Positions 31,983 to 42,147 of a DNA stretch of 64,000 bases are shown one piece after another. A model generated the notes under the pieces. The model ran no database searches. It was not told the origin of the DNA and saw only the letters and a list, made by a program, of their open reading frames with translations. The first letter of the stretch is position 1. Each line of letters starts with the position of its first letter. A program made the translations under genes and the position numbers. The stretch comes from a virus. The stretch spans positions 1-64,000 of the IMG/VR virus record IMGVR_UViG_3300024500_000025. One strand, 5' to 3'.

Positions 31983-34900
31983 GTGGCTGAAAATATAAAT
32001 ACTAATATAACCGCCAATGCTGATTTTTCTGGTTTAATAAGTCAGATACATAAAGCAGTATCACAACTTACTCTTTTACAGCAAAAATTAGGTTCTTCAA
32101 ACGTTGCATTAACGCAACAAATAAATGCAACAAATAATGCTTTTTCAGATATATTAAGAAAAAGCAATCAATTCAATACGCACTTTGTATCTTTAGCAAG
32201 TGACACAGAAAAATTTGGTAAAGCCCTAGATCAGGGTAAACTTAAATTAAAAGACTACTACCAACATTGGCAATCATACCATCGCCAAGCTGGCGGTATG
32301 ATACGTGATCTCGCTAAACAACAAGTAGCATTACAAAATGCAATTGTTCAGCCAATGGGAAGAAATGCCCAGGGTCAAATGATGTTCGATGTGCATGTCC
32401 CAACTGGCATAAATGAATTAGCAAATAAGACAAAGCTTGCAAGAATGGAAATGTCTATTCTGAACAAGGTAATGTCTGATGGTGCTAATCAGCTTATAAA
32501 TTGGGGTAAAAATACTCAATGGGCTGGTCGTCAGTTAACAGTAGGATTAACTGTGCCGATGGCAGCATTTGGCGCTGCAGCATCAAAAGCGTTTAGAGAA
32601 GCAGATCAAGAACTTACAAGACTTACAAAGGTCTATGGCGGCTTGGCTCCTACAGCAACTGCAGAGCTACAAAAGGTTAGAGAAGAAACTGTAAAAACAG
32701 CAAAAGAATTGTCTGCTGCATATGGAGTTTCATTTAAAGATACAATTGGTTTAGCAGCGGATATTGCAGCAACTGGTAAACAGGGCGATGAATTACTTGG
32801 ATCTCTTAAAGAAACAACACGCCTATCAGTACTTGGTGAAGTTGATAGACAAGAAGCAATGAAAGCCACTCTCGCTATTCAAAATGCTTTTAAAGAAAAC
32901 ACAGATCAACTAGCTAATTCAATCAACTTTTTGAACGCTGTTGAAAACCAAACATCTACTACTTTACAGGATTTAGTAGAAGCAATTCCAAAAGCTGGTC
33001 CAGTTATAAAAGGTTTGGGCGGAAGCGTTAAAGATTTAGCACTTATGATGGTTGCCATGAAAGAAGGCGGAATAGATGCAGCACAAGGAGCTAACGCTCT
33101 TAAGTCTGCAATGGGTTCATTAATTAATCCAACTAAGGTTGCAGTTGCTCAGTTCTCTTCATTTGGCATTAATCTAAAACAAATTGTTGAAAGTAATGCT
33201 GGAAATATAACTGCAACAATATTAGAGTTGCAAAAAGCGATGGATAAATTAAACCCATTACAAAAACAACAGGCAATTGAAACTCTATTTGGTAAATACC
33301 AATTTGCGAGAATGGGTGCATTATTTGATAATCTGGGGCGAAAGGGATCTCAAACATTACAGGTAATAGATTTAATGAAAGCAAGTACCGACGAACTTGC
33401 AAATGTGGCTGGCCGAGAGTTGGCACAGGTAACAGAATCTGCTTCTGGTAGATACAGAAGAGCTTTAGAGTCACTAAAGGCTGACCTTGCAACTGTTGGA
33501 GAACAATTCTTAGATATTGCAACAAAGATAATAACATTTGGCGACAAGATGCTTAAAACATTTAATAGTTTGCCAGAACCAGTTAAAAAGTTTGTTGCTT
33601 TACTTGGAGGAATAACTGCTTTAGCTGGTCCAATTATTATGTTGACTGGTGTATTTGCAAACTTCTTAGGATATGTACTTAAAGGCTTTGCTGGCATTAG
33701 AGCTTTCTTTAGCCAAGCAAAAGGATTTAAATTATTAACTCCAGAAATGAAAGCTGCTTCAGAAGCAGGAACTTTAGTAGAAAAAACATTTTATTCGGAT
33801 GCCGCTGCAGCAAAAGTATTAACAACAGCATTAACTGGTTTAAGACTAGAAATGCAACAAATAGCAGCATTATCAAGAGCAGGAACAATAAGTGCTGCTC
33901 CAGTTATCCGTGGTGCAGGAGAAGGGGTTGGAATAGCACAATATGATTTTGCACATTATAACCCTCAATCTAAGTTAAGCGAAGCAGATAGGTTAAAGCA
34001 AACCTTCCACACATCTGTTCCGCTTGACCCAATGACAAATAAAGCAATTGGAAGCAATCCACAAATGATGGCTATGCCAGGATCAAAAGTTCCAACAGTT
34101 CCTGGACTTACAATGATCAATGGTGCAAGCACAGCAATAAATGCTTCAGAAGCAGCAAGATGGCATACAATGATGACTGCTATGGCAATGCGTTCTAAAT
34201 CTGAAATGGCAAACATTGAAAGAATTATTGATACAACTGGTAAACTTCCAGCAGAATTTTTAAATGATTTTAATGTAATACTTCCTAAAATGGAAGCAAT
34301 TACACAAACTGCAGCTCAATCTTCTGCACGAGTTGCAGCAGCAGCAGAAAGAGGAATTATATCTGTTGAAAGAGCTCAAGCTGCATTAACAGCAATTAAT
34401 GCAAAAATGATTGAAAGAATGAATGCTCTTTCGGTAGCATCTGGAGTCCCAATTGATAAAATGACATTGGTTCCAGGAACTAATACGACTATAGCCACAG
34501 GAAACGCTATTGATAAAAATCAAGAATACAACATGAGATCCGCTTTGCGTTCTGGAGAAGGAAGAGCTGGATCTATTACAAGCAAAATAGCTAGAGCAGT
34601 TGGATCATCTGTAAGAAGAATTAAATTTGCAGGTGGAGTAACTGCTTTAGGAAAGTTTTTGCCTAAATTTACAAATATGAAAAAAGCAAAACAAGCTGCA
34701 GAAATGCTCAGAAGATTTGCTGAAGAATCAAGAAAGTTTAGCGGAACTAGAACTCCTAATTTAAGACCTGGTAGCACAAGTGGTTCTTCTACAAATACTA
34801 CAGCAGAGGCAGATGTAGCGGCAGCTTATGGAAAACTTGCACGTAGAAAAAATAAAATTTGGGAAGATCCATGGCTAAAAGAAGCTGGTATGACTCCAAC

Positions 34901-37900
34901 ATCAGGAGACGATTATTTAGTACATGCATACGGCCCAGGCTATGCTGCCAGAACAAAGGGTCTTGAGTTTAGTAAAAATGCTGCAAGAGTTCCTGCTGAT
35001 AGATTATCAGAATTTGGTTTGGGACATGTCACTACAAAAGCTCCATATTTAGAAGTATTGCCATCACAATTTATAAAAAATAAAAAAGCTTTCAATGAAG
35101 TTTTTGGTACTACAAAATCTGTACAGGATGCATTTAGAAGAGTAGAAGCTGAAGACATGGTTAGCCTTATGCTTTTCTTAAAGTCTCAAGGCGTTAAACC
35201 TCATACTGCAAAAGAGTTAGCAGGACGTGCTGCAGATCTTCTTAATAAACAAATGAAAGCATGGGGAAATAAACCTATGACAGAGGCTGATTTTGGTAAA
35301 ATGTTAAATCAAGTTTCTGTTAGAGCGATAAGAAGTGGTTTCCACCCAAGGATGAGAGAAGTAATTAATCCATTTGGATATGATGCACATACAAAAAGAC
35401 GTGGATATGAAGCAATGCCATATCAAGGTGGAGTTACTAAACTTCCAGGATATGGCGGCGGAGATACAATTCCAGCTTTGCTTGAACCAGGAGAATCTGT
35501 TATAACAAAAACAGCAACTGCTGCCAATGAAGGTGCAATTGCATTTATGAATGCTGGAGGAAAAATTCCAGGATTTGCTTTTGGCGTAACTAAAGTTGGC
35601 GCAAAGGTACGTGCTGCAAGAGCCGCTAGACAAGAAAATCTTGCTGCAAATCCATATTATCAGCCAATGGGAATTGGAGCAAACATTGGAGCTTCAATTG
35701 GTGGAGGAATAGTTGGAAAAATGACTGGACTTCCAGGCGGAGAACTTATAGGGTCTTTAATTGGTCCTGCTGTTCTTTCTAGAATTATTGGTGTTTCAAA
35801 AGCTTTAGCTCAAGGAATTAAAACTGGAGCAGGCTTTGTAAATATTATAAAGAATATGTCTATGGCTTTAAGATTAACTCCATGGGGACTTGCTGCAACT
35901 GGAGTTGCAATGCTTGGGCTTAAAATATTTAATATGTGGAAAACTGCAAAAGCACAATCAGATGCCGCAGCACAATCATTTAAAGCAAATGAAAAAATTG
36001 CTGGCCAACTTGGAATTAAATACACAACTCTTTCTGGTAAAATTAAAGCGGCACAGGAAGATGCAAAGAGACAAAAAGCCATCCTTGATGCCGTGCTTGA
36101 AACAAATAGAAAGGCTGGCGGCACAGGCGGACTTTCAATAACAATTAAAGAGTTAAAAGATCTTCAGGACAAGGCAAAGAAAACACAACCAGATGTCATT
36201 AAACTATTTGATGCTATGGATAGAAAAGATGTTGTTGCAAATGCAGCGGCATTAAAAGCGCAAATGGTTGCAAGCGGCATAGCTGCTGAAGATGCAACTA
36301 AGCAAATATTTGCAATTATGACTCAGTCAAATAAGGCTGGGCAAGCAGTTGCTGCAATATCTTCTAAACCATTTATGGAAATAAAAGACAAGGTTTCTGC
36401 TGCAACAGTTTCGGTAAATACATTCAATAAGGCGTTAGGCATTTATGGCATTAATGGAAACGAGTTAGCGGCAGCTTTTGAAGGATCAATGGATGCAATT
36501 GATTCTTATTATAATAGTCTTGTTGGAACAAAAGATGAGACTGGAAAGATTATTACTGAAACAGAAGCATTAAAGATGACCATGGATAAATTAAATGGTT
36601 CCGCTTCTACCAATAGACAGCTAGGACAGTACAATCTTGATTTAATATTAAAACAAAAACCAGAATTAAAAGGCATACTATCTGCAACAGATTCAACAGC
36701 AGATGCATATGCCAAGATTAAACTTTATACTTCTGGAGTAGTAGATGATTTAAGTAAGATTAGCGGTCTACAAGCTCAAGCAATGTTGGCAGTACAAAAT
36801 GCTTTAAATCAATCAGCAACAGGATTGACAACGGATGTAGAAGGTAATAAGAGTCCATTAGCTGCACTAGCTAAACTTGGTTCTGCTGCAGCAAAAGCTG
36901 CAGCAGCCTCAGCAGCCGCATCTTCTAGAGCTTCTCAGGCTGCACAAAGAGATATTGATAAAGAGTCTAAAGCAATTGATAAAAAGATTGCTGCAATTAA
37001 AAAAGAAGCAGATGCTAGAAAGAAAGCTTTACAGGTACAACAAGATGCTGCTGATGTTGGATTACAAATTCAAGAAGCACAACTTAAATATCAAAATGCT
37101 ATAGCAACTGGTAACATGACAGAGGCAGCCAGTGCCCAGCTTGAAATACAAAGACTTACATCAGCTCATCAGACAAAACTTGCACAAGAAGCTATTGAAA
37201 ATAAAGCAGATAAAGATACTGAAGCTTTGCAGGCTAAAAAAGAAGGACTAGCGGACTCTTTAGCTGCTGCACAAAAAGCAGCTGCCGCTGCTGCAAAGAA
37301 AGCGGCTGATACTGCAGCAACTTCAGATAGCATTAAAACAATTCAATCTACAATTGCTACAATTATAACAAATGCTGGTCTGACGACAGATAAAAATAAA
37401 ATTGAAGCATACGGATATCAATTAAAAGATCAGCTTGAGGCATTAAGAAAGCTTGGCAAAGAAGGTGTAGCAGCAGCAAATGCTATTGCTCCAGCACCTA
37501 CTACAGCATATGAAGGTTCGCAATTAGTTACTAAGACTCCAGACTATAGCAAGATTGTTTCAGATTTAGCTAAAAAGAATATTGAAGCAGCAGCCGCTAC
37601 TGGTAAATTTACTGGATCAGTTGAAGAATTTAAAAAAGCAGTTGCTGATTTTGCAAGAGAAGCTGGCGGAGGAAAAACTAAATCTTCTGCAATTCAAGTT
37701 GGATATAATGCAAAGTATAAATTAGATGCAAATAAAACAAATATTTTAGACAATGATTCCAAAAAGGCTATTGTAAAAGATTATGGATTTAAAGCAGGAG
37801 AATTTTTTGAATATAATGGAAGGGTATATAGAGTAAAAAGTTCAACAGATATTGTTGCTCAAAATTATTCTGACGGCGGTACAGTTTTTGGTGCAGGAAC

Positions 37901-38246
37901 TGCAACTTCTGATTCAATTCCAGCTATGTTATCAAATGGAGAATATGTAGTTAGAGCTTCTGCTGTTCAAAAATATGGGACAGCAACAATGGATGCAATA
38001 AATTCAATGAAGTATGCTACTGGCGGAATGATATCTTCATATGGTAACATTAATAGGTATTCCACAGGCGGAAGATTAAAATATCATGATGGTGGAATGG
38101 CTGGAAATGCTATAGGAACAAACGTTGTTATTAATAACGATATTCAAGTAAATGGAACTAATTTAAGTGGCGAAGAAATTGCAAGAGCAATTATGATTGA
38201 ACAAAATCGTCAGATTTCAATGTCTGGAAAGAGTAGGAGCTATTAA
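31983..38246 (+). CDS. Tape measure protein
   Basis: This 2087-residue protein starts at GTG 31983 after GAGGAG. Residues ~200-400 match the TP901-type tape-measure core (TRLTKVYGGLAPTATAELQ, AYGVSFKDTIGLAADIAATG). Hydrophobic Gly-rich stretches at ~1225-1320 may insert in the host membrane. A long coiled coil (~1630-1790) is rich in Ala and Lys. Two copies of the G-x-G..SIPAMLxxGExV-type motif occur near 1158 and 1975; most tape measures have one. Using the common 0.15 nm per residue rule the tail would be about 310 nm (inference). An extra domain at ~975-1110 is unrecognised. Confidence 0.92.
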   Translation: MAENINTNITANADFSGLISQIHKAVSQLTLLQQKLGSSNVALTQQINATNNAFSDILRKSNQFNTHFVSLASDTEKFGKALDQGKLKLKDYYQHWQSYHRQAGGMIRDLAKQQVALQNAIVQPMGRNAQGQMMFDVHVPTGINELANKTKLARMEMSILNKVMSDGANQLINWGKNTQWAGRQLTVGLTVPMAAFGAAASKAFREADQELTRLTKVYGGLAPTATAELQKVREETVKTAKELSAAYGVSFKDTIGLAADIAATGKQGDELLGSLKETTRLSVLGEVDRQEAMKATLAIQNAFKENTDQLANSINFLNAVENQTSTTLQDLVEAIPKAGPVIKGLGGSVKDLALMMVAMKEGGIDAAQGANALKSAMGSLINPTKVAVAQFSSFGINLKQIVESNAGNITATILELQKAMDKLNPLQKQQAIETLFGKYQFARMGALFDNLGRKGSQTLQVIDLMKASTDELANVAGRELAQVTESASGRYRRALESLKADLATVGEQFLDIATKIITFGDKMLKTFNSLPEPVKKFVALLGGITALAGPIIMLTGVFANFLGYVLKGFAGIRAFFSQAKGFKLLTPEMKAASEAGTLVEKTFYSDAAAAKVLTTALTGLRLEMQQIAALSRAGTISAAPVIRGAGEGVGIAQYDFAHYNPQSKLSEADRLKQTFHTSVPLDPMTNKAIGSNPQMMAMPGSKVPTVPGLTMINGASTAINASEAARWHTMMTAMAMRSKSEMANIERIIDTTGKLPAEFLNDFNVILPKMEAITQTAAQSSARVAAAAERGIISVERAQAALTAINAKMIERMNALSVASGVPIDKMTLVPGTNTTIATGNAIDKNQEYNMRSALRSGEGRAGSITSKIARAVGSSVRRIKFAGGVTALGKFLPKFTNMKKAKQAAEMLRRFAEESRKFSGTRTPNLRPGSTSGSSTNTTAEADVAAAYGKLARRKNKIWEDPWLKEAGMTPTSGDDYLVHAYGPGYAARTKGLEFSKNAARVPADRLSEFGLGHVTTKAPYLEVLPSQFIKNKKAFNEVFGTTKSVQDAFRRVEAEDMVSLMLFLKSQGVKPHTAKELAGRAADLLNKQMKAWGNKPMTEADFGKMLNQVSVRAIRSGFHPRMREVINPFGYDAHTKRRGYEAMPYQGGVTKLPGYGGGDTIPALLEPGESVITKTATAANEGAIAFMNAGGKIPGFAFGVTKVGAKVRAARAARQENLAANPYYQPMGIGANIGASIGGGIVGKMTGLPGGELIGSLIGPAVLSRIIGVSKALAQGIKTGAGFVNIIKNMSMALRLTPWGLAATGVAMLGLKIFNMWKTAKAQSDAAAQSFKANEKIAGQLGIKYTTLSGKIKAAQEDAKRQKAILDAVLETNRKAGGTGGLSITIKELKDLQDKAKKTQPDVIKLFDAMDRKDVVANAAALKAQMVASGIAAEDATKQIFAIMTQSNKAGQAVAAISSKPFMEIKDKVSAATVSVNTFNKALGIYGINGNELAAAFEGSMDAIDSYYNSLVGTKDETGKIITETEALKMTMDKLNGSASTNRQLGQYNLDLILKQKPELKGILSATDSTADAYAKIKLYTSGVVDDLSKISGLQAQAMLAVQNALNQSATGLTTDVEGNKSPLAALAKLGSAAAKAAAASAAASSRASQAAQRDIDKESKAIDKKIAAIKKEADARKKALQVQQDAADVGLQIQEAQLKYQNAIATGNMTEAASAQLEIQRLTSAHQTKLAQEAIENKADKDTEALQAKKEGLADSLAAAQKAAAAAAKKAADTAATSDSIKTIQSTIATIITNAGLTTDKNKIEAYGYQLKDQLEALRKLGKEGVAAANAIAPAPTTAYEGSQLVTKTPDYSKIVSDLAKKNIEAAAATGKFTGSVEEFKKAVADFAREAGGGKTKSSAIQVGYNAKYKLDANKTNILDNDSKKAIVKDYGFKAGEFFEYNGRVYRVKSSTDIVAQNYSDGGTVFGAGTATSDSIPAMLSNGEYVVRASAVQKYGTATMDAINSMKYATGGMISSYGNINRYSTGGRLKYHDGGMAGNAIGTNVVINNDIQVNGTNLSGEEIARAIMIEQNRQISMSGKSRSY

Positions 38247-38701
38247 TGCCAACAGTATATTTACCTCAAGGGTCTTTGCTATATTTTGACATATCTACAA
38301 CAAGTACTCCAGACTGGAAAAAGATTTCAGAACATAACAGGTCCGCCCTTGCCCTAGATACACAAAGATTTGAAAAGGTTCAGAGAATGTCTAATGGAAC
38401 CCTGAGAAAGATATTTATTGCAGATAAGAAAACATTTTCTACTTCATGGAATATGATTCCTTCATATAGCACAATGACTTTAGATGGCGGATGGGGAGCA
38501 GAAGATATTAGATCCTTTTATCATGGGATAGGTCAAAAAACATTTAAAATAAAAATTGCATATAGTGCCACAAGAACAGAAGAGTTTGTAGTCTCATTTA
38601 CATCTGCTAATTTTAACATTTTAAAAAGAAATGTTAAGGCTAAAACATCTGATTCAGCACAAGAGTTTTGGGATGTAAATATTTCACTGGAAGAAGTATA
38701 A
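38246..38701 (+). CDS. Distal tail-like protein, 151 aa
   Basis: This 151-residue beta-rich protein is translationally coupled to the tape measure (TAATG). The pattern WKKISEHNRSALALDTQRFEK, KTFSTSWNMIP and FYHGIGQKTFKIKI ... SLEEV resembles small tail proteins at the tail tip. It probably joins the tail tube to the baseplate, as distal tail proteins do, though it is shorter than the usual ~250 residues. Confidence 0.6.
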   Translation: MPTVYLPQGSLLYFDISTTSTPDWKKISEHNRSALALDTQRFEKVQRMSNGTLRKIFIADKKTFSTSWNMIPSYSTMTLDGGWGAEDIRSFYHGIGQKTFKIKIAYSATRTEEFVVSFTSANFNILKRNVKAKTSDSAQEFWDVNISLEEV

Positions 38702-40689
38702 TGATTCAAATATCTTCATTAGAAGCAGTTAAGGACATTTTTAAAAAGAATTCTTCTATTAAAATGGGCGTGGGCGCAACCATGTCTATTAATGTTAATA
38801 GCATGGTTACATTTTCTGAAAGTTCAATAACTGGAACTCCATACCAAACCATAAACGGACGTCAACCATTTAAAAAATTGTTTCCATTAGATACAATTGT
38901 TAGACCATATAGGCCCCAATTAGCAGGAATTAAATACGGAATTTCTGGTGATGTTGCTACTAAAACTTATGCAGATCCAAGATCAGTTGATTATAAGCCA
39001 GAATCTCAATCTGGAAATGTTGTTAAGTATAGAACTTATTATCCAGGAAATTCTGTATATTATAAGTATTGGTTAACTCCTCAAGGTGAAGCTGCCTCAA
39101 TAAATATTACATATCCTAAAACGGTTTATGCAAATAAAGTTGTTGTCAAGTTTGAGATATCACATGCTAAACCATCAGCTTGGTCTTTAAATATTGGAGG
39201 CAAAACTGCAAGTGGTAGTTCTTTAGACATAGGATCTTTTACAAGCACATCTTATGATGCTGGAGTTTTAACTCTTTATTATAATGGTACTTCCTGGTCA
39301 ACAAATAAAAATGATTTAAATTTAAATCAATATCATTCGTTTACTTCGCTATCTTTAAATGCTACAAATCCTGGCGGTTATATTGGAGTTATTGAAGTAG
39401 CTCCACATATAGTTAGAGACTTAACTCCATATATAGTAGATTTTGATTTAAGAAAAGAGTCTAGTGCAAGCACAGAAGGACTTGTTCCAGTTGGAAACAT
39501 TACTGCTAATTCTCTTTCTCTTAACCTAAATTGTTATAAAGATAAAGTTGAAGGAAACTCAATAACTTTTAAGTCCTACTTAAAAACAGATGTAATTGAT
39601 TTAAACAATATGTATTTGTATAAAAATGCAGAAGTTGATTTATTTATTAAGGTTTATGATTCTGCTGGAGAATCAGAAGATATTGCGGGCAAATATTATA
39701 AAGTTCCACAAGGACTATTCTATCTAGATTCTTGGGACATATCTGAATTTGGAGATGTATCTTTAAACATGTTAGATTCTGCAAAGGTTCTTCAAGATAC
39801 TTTATCCCCAGACCTTCTATGTGAAAACTATTCTTCCGTTGCAATTATTAGAAGAATGTTAGATTCGGTTGGGTTTACTAAATACAATTTTAATTATGTT
39901 CAAAATGATAATTCAATCATATCTCCAAATTATTGGTGGTCAGATAGCACAGCAACGGTATGGGAAAATCTTCAATCTTTATGTAGAGACTCTCAAATGA
40001 GTGCCTTTGTAGATGAATTTGGTGTGTTACAGTTCTATACAAGGGAATATCTATTTGGAACAAAGTCTTCTGTTTGGACATTTAGATATGATCCATTAAA
40101 AGATGCACAAAATAATATAACTGAACAGTCTAATATAATTCAATTAAGCAAAGTTGATTTACCATCTTCAAATCAAGTTAAGGTTGTTTACTACAGCACT
40201 GTAACATCCTCATACGAACAAAGTAGTGCTCCGCTGTGGTCTTCTGGAAATTCCTGGCTTGCCGCCGCATCTCTTAGCGAAAATCTTTTATCCAATGAGG
40301 TTCCTACAGAAAACAATAAAGTTTATTTATCTTTAACTCCAATCACTATAAATACTTTATCTCAAGAACAAATTGTATACAGCTTTGCTGGACATTTCCT
40401 ATTGGGATCAGAAATAATAGAATACGATGCAATTGAGTATCAGTATACAGATATTTCAACTGGAAGTTCTGTAAAGGTTGATGTTACTGGAGAATCAGAT
40501 TTGTTAAAATATAGAGGCAAGGCTTTAATAATTCAACAAGGTCCAAAGATGTCGACAACATTTATTCCTAGTGGTAGATATAGAATTAAAAAAAGAGGAG
40601 CCTTTGGAACTACCCCACAAAATCATTTAGTTAATGCTCAAAATGAAATTTCTGGGTGGAATGGAAAAGTAGGGGCGGTGTGGAAGTAA
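38701..40689 (+). CDS. Minor tail / baseplate protein, 662 aa
   Basis: Start set at ATG 38701 (TAATG overlap); an in-frame upstream ATG would lie inside the previous gene. The 662-residue protein has a beta-rich carbohydrate-binding-like part (residues ~130-260: YANKVVVKFEISHAKPSAWSLNIGG). The second half contains LFYLDSWDISEFGDVSLNML and DKTLSPDLLCENYSSVAIIRRML, a pattern of baseplate hub/tail-associated proteins. It sits where siphovirus tail-tip proteins are found. No lysozyme or peptidase motif is evident. Confidence 0.65.
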   Translation: MIQISSLEAVKDIFKKNSSIKMGVGATMSINVNSMVTFSESSITGTPYQTINGRQPFKKLFPLDTIVRPYRPQLAGIKYGISGDVATKTYADPRSVDYKPESQSGNVVKYRTYYPGNSVYYKYWLTPQGEAASINITYPKTVYANKVVVKFEISHAKPSAWSLNIGGKTASGSSLDIGSFTSTSYDAGVLTLYYNGTSWSTNKNDLNLNQYHSFTSLSLNATNPGGYIGVIEVAPHIVRDLTPYIVDFDLRKESSASTEGLVPVGNITANSLSLNLNCYKDKVEGNSITFKSYLKTDVIDLNNMYLYKNAEVDLFIKVYDSAGESEDIAGKYYKVPQGLFYLDSWDISEFGDVSLNMLDSAKVLQDTLSPDLLCENYSSVAIIRRMLDSVGFTKYNFNYVQNDNSIISPNYWWSDSTATVWENLQSLCRDSQMSAFVDEFGVLQFYTREYLFGTKSSVWTFRYDPLKDAQNNITEQSNIIQLSKVDLPSSNQVKVVYYSTVTSSYEQSSAPLWSSGNSWLAAASLSENLLSNEVPTENNKVYLSLTPITINTLSQEQIVYSFAGHFLLGSEIIEYDAIEYQYTDISTGSSVKVDVTGESDLLKYRGKALIIQQGPKMSTTFIPSGRYRIKKRGAFGTTPQNHLVNAQNEISGWNGKVGAVWK

Positions 40690-42126
40690 ATGTTGCCACC
40701 AGAGGATAGAGAGCCAGGTACACAGCCAAATGGACTTCCGTGGCCTTCAGGATCACCACAAGCAGAGGCTGCAGGTTCTGCTGGAAATGATTCGCTTAAA
40801 GCAATTGGAGTTGTAGACGCAAGTAATGAAAAGTATGACGGTGTAGAAGTTTTATCGTATACTTTAAACAAAGAATTTACAGTTGAAAAGTCTTTGTTGA
40901 CAATAAATACTGACCAAAGCGACAATACAGTTTCAATTATTAGCAAAGATTCTGGAATGTCAACAACGGGATCATACTATGCTTTTGGAACCACCATGTT
41001 TTTTAAACCAACATTAGAAGATTTAAAGCAAAATGCTGGCATAGGATTCTTTTTGTCTGGGGAAGGTTCTACTGGATACTATGTTCAAATTAGAACCACT
41101 TCAACAGCAGCTGCTCAGGGTGGTAATGAGTTTAAATTTTTAAAAATTAAAAATGGAAATATGACAGCCTTAGAAGATTCTCAAGGAGTTTCTGATGCAG
41201 CTAAATTAACTGCTGTTTATTCTGGGTCATCATATAAAATTGATGTTTATGTAAAAGTTTCCGCAAATAGAGTAGACTTAATTGGATATGTAAATGGATT
41301 TAAAATTACAGCATCTGACACTGGAACAAAATATGGTAACACAACAACTCCAAAACTTTCAACAACAAGTAATATTGGACTGTATGCAAGAAGAGGTACC
41401 GTAGCTTTTGACTATGTATATGCAATTCCAATTACTAAAGACCAATACGATAGCGCTGAACTTTTTAATGTTTATAAAAGACAGTTTGCTAATACTGCCG
41501 TAACCACTTCTTATGGAGATGTTTTTATATCTGGATTGGAAAAGGTAGAACAAAATTCAAATGGATACATAGAAGAATTTGGTCCAGTTGCTAGAGAAAT
41601 AAGAAGCATTAAAATTAGATATGATGCTGCACCAGCATATCCAAAGTATCCAACTACTGGAGTTAATCAGGCAGTTTCAATTGTTGCTTCTAATCTATCT
41701 ACGTTTACTGGAGAGGTTTATGTGTTAAATAATGCGGGAACTTATATTCCGTTAGATGATTCAGCAGGAACATCTTTTGCAATTATTGGTAACAGCGTTA
41801 TTCAGTCAAGCCCTTTAACCTATACAGAAGATCCAACAGACCCATACTCTCCAACAGAACCAGTTTCCTTTGATTCTCAATGGATACAAAGAGCTGATGA
41901 CGCTAAAAATCTTTATGATTGGATTGTAAATCAATGGAAAAATAAACAAATGGTTATTAAAGTAGATACATTCGCAAACCCTTTAATTTCAGTAGGAGAT
42001 GTTATATCTGCAAAACACGAATACCTTGGAGTTACAGATAATATAAAATTTGTTGTTACAAACGTTAATCAATCTTGGGGGGATGGACTAAGTACTCAAA
42101 TAGTCGCTAGATCAATTTATAGTTGA
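40690..42126 (+). CDS. Minor tail protein, 478 aa, LamG-like centre
   Basis: The first ATG follows the previous stop directly. The N-terminus is Pro/Gly-rich. The centre (~70-250) looks like a LamG-type beta sandwich (YAFGTTMFFKPTLEDL, GIGFFLSGEGSTGYYVQI, IGLYARRGTVAFDYVYA). The C-terminal 200 residues (YDWIVNQWKNKQMVIKVDTF, GDVISAKHEYLGVTDNIKFVV) resemble the end of baseplate-hub proteins. Probably part of the tail tip. Confidence 0.65.
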   Translation: MLPPEDREPGTQPNGLPWPSGSPQAEAAGSAGNDSLKAIGVVDASNEKYDGVEVLSYTLNKEFTVEKSLLTINTDQSDNTVSIISKDSGMSTTGSYYAFGTTMFFKPTLEDLKQNAGIGFFLSGEGSTGYYVQIRTTSTAAAQGGNEFKFLKIKNGNMTALEDSQGVSDAAKLTAVYSGSSYKIDVYVKVSANRVDLIGYVNGFKITASDTGTKYGNTTTPKLSTTSNIGLYARRGTVAFDYVYAIPITKDQYDSAELFNVYKRQFANTAVTTSYGDVFISGLEKVEQNSNGYIEEFGPVAREIRSIKIRYDAAPAYPKYPTTGVNQAVSIVASNLSTFTGEVYVLNNAGTYIPLDDSAGTSFAIIGNSVIQSSPLTYTEDPTDPYSPTEPVSFDSQWIQRADDAKNLYDWIVNQWKNKQMVIKVDTFANPLISVGDVISAKHEYLGVTDNIKFVVTNVNQSWGDGLSTQIVARSIYS

Positions 42127-42131
42127 CCAAA

Positions 42132-42147
42132 TGGTATAATAAAAAAA
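42132..42147 (+). promoter_or_regulatory. Leaderless promoter within tail module
   Basis: TGG-TATAAT (hexamer 42135-42140) with the ATG at 42147 exactly 6 nt later, separated only by AAAAAA. No Shine-Dalgarno and no clear -35. Confidence 0.65.

Noticed and set aside
36877-37104. 75-codon + strand frame inside the tape measure
   Set aside because: Shadow of the Ala/Lys coiled coil, without an RBS.
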